A DNA stretch of 64,000 nucleotides from Planctomycetota bacterium (GTDB lineage Bacteria; Planctomycetota; MHYJ01; WSZJ01; JACPWG01): contig JACPWG010000060.1 of assembly GCA_016197205.1 (NCBI GenBank), positions 38,020-102,019 on the forward strand, written 5' to 3'. The notes beneath the pieces were generated by a model, which worked only from the letters and a program-made list of their open reading frames with translations, did not search any database and was not told the origin of the DNA. Below are positions 8,235 to 16,192 of this stretch, one piece after another. Numbering within the stretch: the first letter of the stretch is position 1; every line of letters begins with the position of its first letter. Both the position numbers and the translations under genes were made by a program.

Positions 8235-10151
8235 TCACCGCGCGCCCCGGCGCTTCTCCCAATAATGCACCTCGGTCCCGCCCACCTCCAGCTTCGCCCC
8301 CGCGTCCTTCTTTGCCGCGTCGAGCGCGGCCGCCTTCGCCGGGTCGAACCACCAGAACCACTCGTAGACGGTCGAGTCGCCGACGCGCGGCATGCCGCTC
8401 TCCGGGACGCCGAACTTGTTCCAGTACAGGACCCGCGTGTAGGGGCCGTACCAGAGCAGGACGTACGGATAGGCCTGGGCAAGGATCCCGTCGATCTCCT
8501 GGATGATCGCCGCGCGGTCTTTCTGCTCGACGGTCTTGTCGTACTTCGCGCAGAGCGCGTCGATCCGCGGGTCCGCGACGCCGGTCACGTTGTTGTTGTC
8601 CTTCTCCTGCGCGAGCCGGCTGTGGTAGGACGTCTCGGGGTTCGGGAAGACGAGCGCGCCCCAGCTTGTGATCGTCATCTGAAAATTCTTCTCGGTCATC
8701 AGCTTCCAGCGGGTCTCCGGCGTAACCAGGCGCAGCGTTGCGCTGATCCCCGCGTTCGCAAGGTCCTCCTGGTAGACCGTCAGGTGCTTCTCGAACGTCT
8801 TCGTGTCGTAGGTCAGCTCGACTTCGAGCGGCTTTCCGTCCTTGAGCAAGTGGCCCTTGTCGTCGACTTCCTTCCACCCAGCCTCGGCCAGCAGCTTCTG
8901 CGCCTCGTCCGGATTGTACTCGTTCTTCGGGTTCCCGGAGTTCTCGTACTCGCCGGCAGGATAATAGGAGTTGAGCGGGAGGTACTGGTTGTACATGAGT
9001 TTGTCGAGGAGCTTCTTCCGATCGAGGAGGAGGGAGAAGGCCTTCCGCACCCGCACGTCATCGAACGGCGGGCGGCTCATATTCAGCGCGATGCCGAACG
9101 TACCGCGAGGCTCCTCGTTGAAGATTTTTCGCTTCTGGACCAGCCCGCGCTGCACGTTCGGAAAGTCCGTCTCCTCGACCCACATCTTGGCGCGGCTGAC
9201 GACGTAGAGGTCGATGTCCCCTTTTTTGAGGGACTCGAAGGCGATGTTGTCGTCGGAAATGACCACGTAGGTCAGCTCGTCGAAGTTGTACAGCCCGACG
9301 TTCCGGCGGTGGTCGGCGGCCCAATAGTCCTTCCGGCGGCGGAGGGTGATGATCTGCTTGTCCTTGTCGATGTCCTTCACTTCGCCGTAGTACGGTCCGC
9401 TCGGGATCATGTACCGGAAGTTGTATTTGTCGAGCCATTCCTTGACGGGTTGCGCGCGCAGCTCTTTCGCCTGGAAGATGTGCATGCCGGAGAAGTAGAT
9501 GAAATTCCGCCAGTTCGGCGTCACGCACTTGACGCGGACGATGTACTTGCTCTCGGCGACGGGCTTCTCGAACTTCTCGTACGTCATCTTGCTCGAGGGC
9601 TCGGAGAGGTCGGGGTCGACGCGGAACTCCCACGTCGCGATGACGTCCTCGGAGGTGATCGGCGTGCCGTCCGCCCAGCGCGCATTCGGGTTGAGCCGAT
9701 ACCAGTAGGTCTGTCCGTCCTCGGAGCTGCGCCAGTGGGTCGCGATGGCGGGCGCCCACTCCAGCGTGGTGGGGTGCAGGAAGAGGAGCCCGTCGAACAT
9801 GAGGTCGCGGGCGAGGTAGTTGAAGGCCGTGTTCGCCGCCGGCCCTTCCGGGCGCAGGTTGTTGGGGAAGTCGGTCAGCTCTCGCACGATTCGACCGCCC
9901 TTGATCGCGCGCGGGTCGCCGACGAGGTCATACGTGGTGTTGGTCCTCCAGCCCTCGCCGGTGAACCCCTTGCCACCCTGCTCCGCGGTCACGGCGGGGT
10001 CGGCCCCTTCGTCCGCGTGCGGGAAAACGGGGAAAGCGTCCTTGGCCGCGCCGGGAGCCGCGGGCTCTTCCGCTCGGACCGTCGCAAGCTCGAATGCGAA
10101 AAGGGTCGCGGCCGCCAGGACCGCTCCTGTGAACATCCCGCGCGCGCTCAT
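8235..10151 (-). CDS. yejA: extracellular peptide-binding protein of the ABC importer, YejA-like (SBP family 5)
   Basis: A 638-aa exported solute-binding protein. The N-terminus MSARGMFTGAVLAAATLFAF... reads as a Sec signal peptide ending near VRAEE. The family-5 core follows: GGRIVRELTDFPNNLRPEGP, the conserved stretch WRSSEDGQTYWYRLNPNARW with GTPITSEDVIATWEF, and the late lobe RVRKAFSLLLDRKKL. Length and the N-terminal extension fit YejA better than DppA. ATG at 10151 is preceded by a strong GGAGGAG. It is the first gene of the importer operon and likely captures small peptides for the downstream permeases. It follows hisS by 81 bp. Confidence 0.93.
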   Translation of the reverse strand: MSARGMFTGAVLAAATLFAFELATVRAEEPAAPGAAKDAFPVFPHADEGADPAVTAEQGGKGFTGEGWRTNTTYDLVGDPRAIKGGRIVRELTDFPNNLRPEGPAANTAFNYLARDLMFDGLLFLHPTTLEWAPAIATHWRSSEDGQTYWYRLNPNARWADGTPITSEDVIATWEFRVDPDLSEPSSKMTYEKFEKPVAESKYIVRVKCVTPNWRNFIYFSGMHIFQAKELRAQPVKEWLDKYNFRYMIPSGPYYGEVKDIDKDKQIITLRRRKDYWAADHRRNVGLYNFDELTYVVISDDNIAFESLKKGDIDLYVVSRAKMWVEETDFPNVQRGLVQKRKIFNEEPRGTFGIALNMSRPPFDDVRVRKAFSLLLDRKKLLDKLMYNQYLPLNSYYPAGEYENSGNPKNEYNPDEAQKLLAEAGWKEVDDKGHLLKDGKPLEVELTYDTKTFEKHLTVYQEDLANAGISATLRLVTPETRWKLMTEKNFQMTITSWGALVFPNPETSYHSRLAQEKDNNNVTGVADPRIDALCAKYDKTVEQKDRAAIIQEIDGILAQAYPYVLLWYGPYTRVLYWNKFGVPESGMPRVGDSTVYEWFWWFDPAKAAALDAAKKDAGAKLEVGGTEVHYWEKRRGAR

Positions 10152-10232
10152 TTCGGGCTCCTCCTATCGCAAGACTCGCTGCTTCGTGGTTTGAATGGAT
10201 GGGCTTGAGACGCTTGAGCCGGGCCTGCATCC

Positions 10233-12068
10233 TCAGGCGTTGGGATTTGGGATTTGAGGTTTGGGACTTCCGCCGGCCGAAGCTCGCATCCTCTCGATCG
10301 CCTCTCCCCATGGCATCAACGTCTGCTGGCCGCTCGCCATTTCCTTAACCGCGATTTTCCCTTCCTGAATTTCGCTCGGCCCGAGGATGAGGACGTAGGG
10401 CACGCCTCGCCGCGAACCCGCCCGGAGCTGGTTCTTTAGCGACGGCGACTTCTCCTCCTCGAACGCGGTCTCCGCCGACACGCCCGCCGCCCGCAGCTCC
10501 CGCACGAGGTCCAGGCATTTCTCCACGCACTCCGCGCTGTACGCCGCGACCATCGCGGTCGCGAGCCCCTTCGACTTCGTGGCCACGCCCAGCTCGACGA
10601 GGCCCGCGAAGAGGCGGTCGATCCCGACCGAGATGCCGACCGCGGGGACGTCCTTGCCGAGGAAGCGCGTGATCAGCTTGTCGTAACGGCCGCCGCTCAT
10701 GACCGAGCCGAAGCCCGGGAGGTCGGTCAGGAAGGTCTCGTAGACCGTGCCCGTGTAGTAGTCGAGGCCGCGGGCGATGCTGAAGTCCACGGCGACGCTC
10801 TCCTCGGGGACGCCCAGCAGCCGCGCGTAGCGCAGCACCTGGCGCAGCTCCTGCACCGGTTGCTCGGCCGCCTCCTTGAGCAGCTCGGCGACCTTGCGGA
10901 GCTTTTCTTCGTTGGCACCGTCGATCGCGACGAAGGCGAGCACCAGCTCGGTTTGGCGCGCGTCGAGACCCGCGTCGTCCGCGAGGAGCCGGCGCACGCG
11001 CTCCACCCCCTGCGAGGCGAGCTTGTCGATCGTGCGGAAGACCGTCGCCGTCTGTCGCTCGTCGGCGAGGCCGAGCGTGCGGGACAGCCCGGAGAGAATG
11101 GTCCGCGTGCTCACGCGGATCTGGAAATTGACGATGCCCAGCGCGCGCATCACGGCGTTGTCGAGCGCGACGCACTCCGCGTCGAAGAGCAGGCTCGCGG
11201 AGCCGACCACGTCCGCGTCGCACTGCACGAACTCGCGGAAGCGCCCGCGCCCGGGCTTCTCGGCGCGCCAGACCGGCGCGATCTGGTAGCGCTTCAGCGG
11301 CTTCGGGAGGTCCGGGTACTGCGCGGCGAGGCGCGCCAGGGGCACGGTGAGGTCGTACCGAAGGCAGATGTCGCGCGCGCCGTTGTCCCGGAACCGATAC
11401 AAGAGCTTTTCCGCGTCCGCCCCGTACTTGCCCAGCAGAATGTCGGAGTATTCAAGCGCCGGGGTCTGCAGCGGGGCGAAGCCGAAGCTCTCGAACACGG
11501 TCGCGATCCGGTTGATCATCCGCTGGCGGCCGATCATCTCGTCCGGGAGGTAGTCGCGGAAGCCGCGGAGGAGGCGCGGCTGGATCGTCGCGCCCGCGCT
11601 CGGTCGTCCGGCCGCGAGATCGACCACTTCGGCACCGGGCGCGAGACGGGGCAGGTCCTCGGCCAGGAGGCGGAAGCCGGCCATGGGATCGCCGGACGCG
11701 ATCGACACCTCCTCGAGGTCCAGGACGCGTCCGTCGATGAGGAGGCGGATCTTGCCCGCGGCGCACACGACGGGCGTGAGCGCGGCGATCGGGAGGCCGA
11801 AAGTCGCCTCGGCTTGGTCGACAGGAAAGAGCGTGGCGGGCCGATGCGCGGCGGCGGAGAGGGCCTCCAGGTTGAGGCGCGCGGACCCGGGGAGAAGGAC
11901 GATGGCGGGGTCCTGGTCGAGGAGCACGGCCATCGCTTTCACGGCCTGGTCGCGGTCGGCGAAGCCCTCCTCGGCCGCAATCTCGTCCACGCCGCGCGCC
12001 GGCTTGGTGTATCGGACCACGCGGAAGGGGATCCCCCGTTCCTTGAGCAGCGCTTCCCAGTCTTGCAT
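10233..12068 (-). CDS. hisS: histidyl-tRNA synthetase with N-terminal YbaK/ProX-like editing domain
   Basis: A 611-aa fusion. Residues about 1-155 match the YbaK/ProXp trans-editing fold (LLKERGIPFRVVRYTKPARG; Lys44 in QAVKAM aligns with the conserved YbaK catalytic Lys; VLLPGSARLNLEAL; ASGDPMAGFRL). Residues about 163-590 are class II HisRS: motif 1 region RGFRDYLPDEM, motif 2 (APVWRAEKPGRGRFREF), the HisA loop GLDYYTGTVYE, motif 3 (AVGISVGIDRL) and an anticodon-binding C-terminal domain. Normal HisRS is about 420 aa and starts at the PRG/RGF motif, so the extension is real extra coding sequence in the same frame. The last residues (SPKPQIPNPNA) are encoded by a GGGATTT-type heptamer array. 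ATG at 12068. Confidence 0.93.
   Translation of the reverse strand: MQDWEALLKERGIPFRVVRYTKPARGVDEIAAEEGFADRDQAVKAMAVLLDQDPAIVLLPGSARLNLEALSAAAHRPATLFPVDQAEATFGLPIAALTPVVCAAGKIRLLIDGRVLDLEEVSIASGDPMAGFRLLAEDLPRLAPGAEVVDLAAGRPSAGATIQPRLLRGFRDYLPDEMIGRQRMINRIATVFESFGFAPLQTPALEYSDILLGKYGADAEKLLYRFRDNGARDICLRYDLTVPLARLAAQYPDLPKPLKRYQIAPVWRAEKPGRGRFREFVQCDADVVGSASLLFDAECVALDNAVMRALGIVNFQIRVSTRTILSGLSRTLGLADERQTATVFRTIDKLASQGVERVRRLLADDAGLDARQTELVLAFVAIDGANEEKLRKVAELLKEAAEQPVQELRQVLRYARLLGVPEESVAVDFSIARGLDYYTGTVYETFLTDLPGFGSVMSGGRYDKLITRFLGKDVPAVGISVGIDRLFAGLVELGVATKSKGLATAMVAAYSAECVEKCLDLVRELRAAGVSAETAFEEEKSPSLKNQLRAGSRRGVPYVLILGPSEIQEGKIAVKEMASGQQTLMPWGEAIERMRASAGGSPKPQIPNPNA
10242..10269. repeat. 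degenerate heptamer array, 4 units, inside hisS 3' end
   Basis: GGGATTT, GGGATTT, GAGGTTT, GGGACTT: four 7-bp units, 28 bp. Read on the minus strand it encodes the C-terminal SPKPQIPNP of the HisRS fusion, so the array has been absorbed into the reading frame. Confidence 0.85.
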
Positions 12069-12227
12069 GTCGACTTCCTTCCCCGGGGCGAGGGGGCGGA
12101 CGAAGGGGTGGACGAGGGGGCGGAATTATAGCACGGTCGCCCCTTCGGGCAAGGCAAACCTGCACCTTGCGTGGGCCGACTGCCCGGCTACCTCCTTCAC
12201 AACGGCGCCCGGGCGGTCGTGGGTGGG

Positions 12228-12293
12228 CGGGCGAGATCGAACCCCGGGGCGACGAAGGACAACCCCAGACCGCTCCCTCACGGTCGCGGTTCC
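12228..12293. repeat. dispersed repeat with CCGCTCCCTcACGGTCGCGG core, copy 1
   Basis: This ~65-bp segment (GAGATCGAACCCCGGGG ... CCGCTCCCTCACGGTCGCGG) matches 29394-29457 over its length with a few substitutions. It lies in the 294-bp gap between hpnG and hisS, which otherwise shows no gene. Confidence 0.75.
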
Positions 12294-12362
12294 GATAACG
12301 GTCTGCCGCGGTCGGTGGCATCAAGAGGGCGCGCGGGTCCCCACAGGACAATGCGGATGGGT

Positions 12363-13154
12363 TCAGGACTGACAGCCCACGCGTCCCAGCAGGTGCTCCA
12401 GTACGCTCGCCAGATTTCGCAGCGCCAGGTCGGAGCGGGAGCGGAGTCGCGTGAGGACGCGGAGCGACGAGGGGTGGACGAGGATGTGCGTTAACCCGCC
12501 CAGGCGCAGGCCCCCCATCGGCGTCACGATGCGCGGGAGGTCGGCCCCGAGCGTCTCACCGACGACGTCCGACACCGCCCGCAGGGCGAGGAACGGCAGC
12601 CTCGCGACGCGCGCCGCCTCCGCGAGCGCCGCGCTTTCCATGTCGAGCGCGACCGAGCCCGACATCGACGCGAACCCCGCCTTCTCTTCGGCCGTGAGCA
12701 CCATGTGATCGGTCGTCGTCATGCGGCCGGACATGCCCGGTACGCCCGTGGCCAGGATCGCCTCCTCCGCCATGCGCGTCAGCCCGGGATCGCACGCGAA
12801 GATCGGCACGTCCGGCCGCTTCGCGAACGGGGACCCTGGGAGCCATGCGACCTCGGTTGCGACCACGACCTGTCCGACGCCGCAGCCCGGGTGCAGACCC
12901 GCGCAGAGTCCGAGCGCGAAGAGCGCCGCGGGTTTCGGTGCTCCGGGTCTCGGCGCCTCCAGGAAGCGCGCGGCGGCCGCGCGCGCGCGGTCGTACCCCA
13001 TCCCCGTTGCCGTCAACCAGCCCTTGCCCACCAGATCCGGTAGGCTCCCGTCCGCGCCGCGGACGCCCTGGCCCGCTCTCCCGAGACCGTTGGACAGGCC
13101 CCGAGCCTCGCGGGGGAGCGCTACGAAGGCGGCGATGGGGGGGAACAGGGGCAT
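12363..13154 (-). CDS. hpnG: hopanoid-associated purine nucleoside phosphorylase HpnG
   Basis: About 263 aa, of the purine/nucleoside phosphorylase fold. In hopanoid producers HpnG removes adenine from adenosylhopane to give a ribosyl-type hopane, acting after HpnH. Visible features are the N-terminal strand IAAFVALPREARGL, the GLCAGLHP and GVGQVVVATEV region, and VALDMESAALAEAARV, the family ME motif that contacts the nucleoside. It lies downstream of squalene-hopene cyclase on the same strand, which supports the assignment. The ATG at 13154 puts the start next to the first beta strand; an in-frame GTG at 13202 (16 residues longer, 44 bp from the cyclase stop) is the alternative. Probably cotranscribed with shc. 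Confidence 0.88.
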   Translation of the reverse strand: MPLFPPIAAFVALPREARGLSNGLGRAGQGVRGADGSLPDLVGKGWLTATGMGYDRARAAAARFLEAPRPGAPKPAALFALGLCAGLHPGCGVGQVVVATEVAWLPGSPFAKRPDVPIFACDPGLTRMAEEAILATGVPGMSGRMTTTDHMVLTAEEKAGFASMSGSVALDMESAALAEAARVARLPFLALRAVSDVVGETLGADLPRIVTPMGGLRLGGLTHILVHPSSLRVLTRLRSRSDLALRNLASVLEHLLGRVGCQS

Positions 13155-13246
13155 CGAGGGGTTCAATCTGAAATCGAACGCCGAGGCAACAACAGCTTTC
13201 ACGGCTCATGTCGGATCTCACAGCTTGCGAAGCCGTGAAATCGTCG

Positions 13247-15460
13247 TTACTCTGCGAAAGCTGTGGTTCCGTTGTTCCTTGGCCGCAACGCCGCCGCGTC
13301 GCGTTTTGGGATTTGGGATTTGGGACTTGAGATTTTCGCCCCGCGATACAGCCCCAGCGCCCAAAGCGGGAAGTACTTCGCGTACAGGTGATACCGGAGG
13401 TAGAAGACGCGCGGGAAACCCGTCCCCGTGAACTCGTCCTCGTCCCAGCCGCCGTCCGGCCGTTGATGCCGGGTCAGGAACCGCACGCCGCGTTCGACCG
13501 CGGGGTCGTCCCAAACCCCCGCCCGCAGGAATGCGAGGAGCCCCCACGCGGTCTGCGACGGCGTGCTCTTGCCCATGCCCGCGCAGCGCCGATCCGCATA
13601 GCTGTGGCAGGACTCTCCCCAGCCGCCGTCGAGGTTCTGGCAGCCCCGCAGCCAGTCCAGGGCCTTCTGGATATACGGCGCGGACATGTCCTCGCCGATC
13701 GACCGCAGCCCGGAAATTGCGCTCCAGGTGCCGTAGACGTAGTTCACGCCCCAGCGCCCGTACCATGCCCCGTTTTCCTCCTGCTCGTCCAGGATGAAGT
13801 CCACGGCGCGGCGCGCGGGCGGGAAGGAGGCGTCGTAGCCCATGCGTCCGAGGATGTCGAGCGCGCGGCCGGTCACGTCCACGGTCGGCGGGTCGAGGAG
13901 CGCGCCGTGGTCGGCGAACGGGATCTGGTTCAGGAGGAGCTTGGTGTTGTCGATGTCGAACGCGCCCCAGCCGCCGTTCGTGGACTGCATCGCGAGGAGC
14001 CACGCGAGCCCCCGGCGCATGGCGTCGACCCGCCGCGCGTCATCGGGCAGCCGCGTCTGCCACAGGGCCATGAGCACCATGGACGTGTCGTCGGTGTCGG
14101 GGTAGACCTCGTTCTCGAATTGGAAGTACCACCCGCCGGGCTCGATCCCGGGCGCCTTGTGCGACCAGTCCCCGGGCCGCGAGCACTGCCGCGCGACGAG
14201 CCACTCGGCGCCTCGGGTGATCGCCGGATGCTCGGCCGGCAGCCCGGCGTCGAGGAGGGCGTTCATCGCCAGCGGCGTGTCCCAGACCGGCGAATGGCAC
14301 GGCTGGAGGTACATCGAGTCCCCCTCGTGGACCTCCAGCTCTTCGATTTCCTTGAACGCCTTCGCAACGAGCGGGTGGTCCATCGGGTAGCCGAGACAGC
14401 GAAGGGCAAGGACGGAGTTCGCCATCGCCGGGTAGATCGCCCCGAGCCCGCCGGTCCCCGTCATCCGCTCCAGCATCCACCGGTGCGCGCGCTCCACCGC
14501 CGCGTCCCGCAGGGGCTTCACGTGGAACCGCTCGTACACTTTGAGGAGCGTGTCGACGTTCAGGAAGAAGTTCCGCCAGGTCCAGAACGAGGCGTCCTTG
14601 CGCAAGCCCCAGCGGAATCGGCCGCGTGGGCGTTCGAGCAACTCGTCCAGGCCCAGTTCCGGCGGGACTTCCTTGAGGGGGCGCTTCGCGAAGATGATGA
14701 GAAGCGGGGTGAGCACCGTGCGCGTCCAATACGACACGTCGCGAAGATTGAAGTAGAACCAATCCGGGCAGAAGACGACCTCCGGCGGCATCGTCGGGAC
14801 GCCGCGCCAGTCGAATTGTCCGAACAGCGCGAGGGTGATCTTCGTGAAGACGTTCACGCCCGTGAGCCCGCCGCGGGCGAGGACCGCTTCGCGCGCGCGC
14901 ACGAGGGCGGGGTGGTCCTTGGAGTAGCCGGCGAGCTTGAGCGCGAAGTAGGCCTTCACGGTCGCGCTGATGTCGACGGGGCCGCCGTGGTAGATCGGCC
15001 AGCCGCCGTCGGCCATCTGCTTTTGGAGCAGGAAGCGCGCGCCTTTGGCCTGCTTCTCCGCGTCCACGATCCCGAGGAGGTAGCGGAGCATGATGTACTC
15101 GGAGGTGAGCGTGGAGTCGGCCTGGCACTGCTCGAACCACCAGCCGTCCGGGTGCTGGGTGCGGAGGAGGTAGTCGCGCGCGCCTTCCACCGCGCGGTCC
15201 ACGTCGCGATCCAGGGACGGCGCGGGTCCGGCGGGGTGCGGGGACTGGGGCTGTGCGTGCGCCTCTTGCGGCGCGCCGCCTCGGCGCTGCGAGCCGAGAC
15301 CGGGAGGCGCGACGGCGTCTTGGGCGGGCGAGGAGGGGTGGACCGACGACCCGGCGAGCTTCGTAAGCGAATGGGTGAGGATGCGGACCAGCTTGCGTGC
15401 GCCGTCGCGGGCCTCGGCGCGGAGCCAGTGGTCGATCGGCGGGGTGATGAAGCACTCCAT
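13247..15460 (-). CDS. shc: squalene-hopene cyclase
   Basis: A 737-aa prenyltransferase/squalene-cyclase-fold enzyme that cyclises squalene to hopene at the membrane. It contains several QW-type repeats (e.g. QKQMADGGWPIYHGG, QNLDGGWGESCHSY, QRPDGGWDEDEFTGTGFP) and the catalytic DxDD motif in YPDTDDTSM. The start is ATG at 15460: AGAGG lies about 7 nt upstream and a promoter (15507-15535) lies just beyond, so the longer open frame to 15562 would begin upstream of the transcript. Downstream is hpnG, making a hopanoid operon; hpnH lies 17 kb away. The C-terminal tail (about KISSPKSQIPKRD onward) is atypical and comes from a heptamer array at 13308-13335. Confidence 0.96.
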   Translation of the reverse strand: MECFITPPIDHWLRAEARDGARKLVRILTHSLTKLAGSSVHPSSPAQDAVAPPGLGSQRRGGAPQEAHAQPQSPHPAGPAPSLDRDVDRAVEGARDYLLRTQHPDGWWFEQCQADSTLTSEYIMLRYLLGIVDAEKQAKGARFLLQKQMADGGWPIYHGGPVDISATVKAYFALKLAGYSKDHPALVRAREAVLARGGLTGVNVFTKITLALFGQFDWRGVPTMPPEVVFCPDWFYFNLRDVSYWTRTVLTPLLIIFAKRPLKEVPPELGLDELLERPRGRFRWGLRKDASFWTWRNFFLNVDTLLKVYERFHVKPLRDAAVERAHRWMLERMTGTGGLGAIYPAMANSVLALRCLGYPMDHPLVAKAFKEIEELEVHEGDSMYLQPCHSPVWDTPLAMNALLDAGLPAEHPAITRGAEWLVARQCSRPGDWSHKAPGIEPGGWYFQFENEVYPDTDDTSMVLMALWQTRLPDDARRVDAMRRGLAWLLAMQSTNGGWGAFDIDNTKLLLNQIPFADHGALLDPPTVDVTGRALDILGRMGYDASFPPARRAVDFILDEQEENGAWYGRWGVNYVYGTWSAISGLRSIGEDMSAPYIQKALDWLRGCQNLDGGWGESCHSYADRRCAGMGKSTPSQTAWGLLAFLRAGVWDDPAVERGVRFLTRHQRPDGGWDEDEFTGTGFPRVFYLRYHLYAKYFPLWALGLYRGAKISSPKSQIPKRDAAALRPRNNGTTAFAE
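13308..13335. repeat. degenerate heptamer array, 4 units, inside shc 3' end
   Basis: GGGATTT, GGGATTT, GGGACTT, GAGATTT: again 28 bp and the same orientation relative to the gene as at 8198 and 10242. It encodes the SSPKSQIP part of the cyclase C-terminus. Confidence 0.85.
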
Positions 15461-15506
15461 GCCAACCTCTTCTCGCTTGAAATTTTGCTCGGTTTCGAAG
15501 CGGATC

Positions 15507-15535
15507 AAGATAACAGCGTGGGCGTCGGGTGTCAA
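15507..15535 (-). promoter_or_regulatory. sigma70-type promoter of shc-hpnG
   Basis: On the minus strand: a perfect -35 TTGACA (15535-15530), a 17-nt spacer and a -10 TATCTT (15512-15507). Predicted transcription starts near 15500, leaving a leader of about 40 nt before the shc ATG at 15460. Confidence 0.75.
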
Positions 15536-15730
15536 CCACTCTTTTTTTGTGCGCCGCAACATGTTGTGAGCTTTAGTCTTGCGTTCTGGAGCGTGAAATC
15601 CTTGCCCCGCCGGCCCATTCCGCGGAAGATGGTAGCCTGCGGAAGGGCGTCCTTCGCGTACGTAACGCGGTTTTGAACCCTGGCGTCATTTGCATTGCGG
15701 CTTCAGGCCGCTTTAAAGTAGGGAGCTTCC

Positions 15731-16183
15731 ATGACGTTTTGCCGTCTCTCGGTGTTTCCGCTGGTGCTGCTCGCCATCGTTGCCGGCTCGGGGTGTACCT
15801 TGCTACGGAAAAAGAGCGCGGAGCCGGCCACGGGCGGCGGCGGCCGGCCGGCCGTCGCGCCGGCGCCCGCCGCCGCCGATGCGCCGACCGTGCCGACCGC
15901 TGCTGCACAGGCCGCGGCTGCCCCCTCCACTCCCCTCATGAATGACGAGCCTCGCGTGGTGCGACTCCTGGTCCCGGACATGGAGGACCTGTGCTGCGCG
16001 GAGCGAGTGGAAGAGATCCTGGCCGGGGTCCCGGGCGTGCGGTCCGCGCGAGTGGACTTCCCCTCCCGCGTCGCCGTCGTGATCTACGCCCCCGACCGCA
16101 CGCCGCCGGAGCGGCTGCTCGAGGCCCTGCGAAAAGAAAAATGGGATGCGTCGGCGATCGGGGGCACGGGCGGGAAGAAATAG
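15731..16183 (+). CDS. lipoprotein with HMA-like (heavy-metal-associated fold) C-terminal domain
   Basis: A 150-aa predicted lipoprotein. The N-terminal MTFCRLSVFPLVLLAIVAGSGC ends in a lipobox-like AGSGC, so Cys22 would be acylated after export. An Ala/Pro-rich linker (about 35-70) follows. Residues about 76-144 have the beta-alpha-beta-beta-alpha-beta pattern of HMA domains (VVRLLVPDM ... CAERVEEILAGVPGVRSARVDF ... VVIYAPDR). The usual CxxC metal site is replaced by adjacent cysteines (EDLCCAER), so metal binding is uncertain. It ends 9 bp before the TPR gene and is probably cotranscribed with it. It lies divergent from shc across about 270 bp. Confidence 0.78.
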   Translation: MTFCRLSVFPLVLLAIVAGSGCTLLRKKSAEPATGGGGRPAVAPAPAAADAPTVPTAAAQAAAAPSTPLMNDEPRVVRLLVPDMEDLCCAERVEEILAGVPGVRSARVDFPSRVAVVIYAPDRTPPERLLEALRKEKWDASAIGGTGGKK

Positions 16184-16192
16184 GAGCCCGCC

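Noticed and set aside
8163..10208. Long plus-strand frame (about 680 codons) opposite yejA
   Set aside because: Antisense shadow caused by GC-rich third positions; no recognisable protein, while yejA on the other strand has clear family motifs.
13388..15676. Long plus-strand frame (about 760 codons) opposite shc
   Set aside because: Antisense shadow of squalene-hopene cyclase, with Arg/Ala/Gly/Val-biased composition and no domain.
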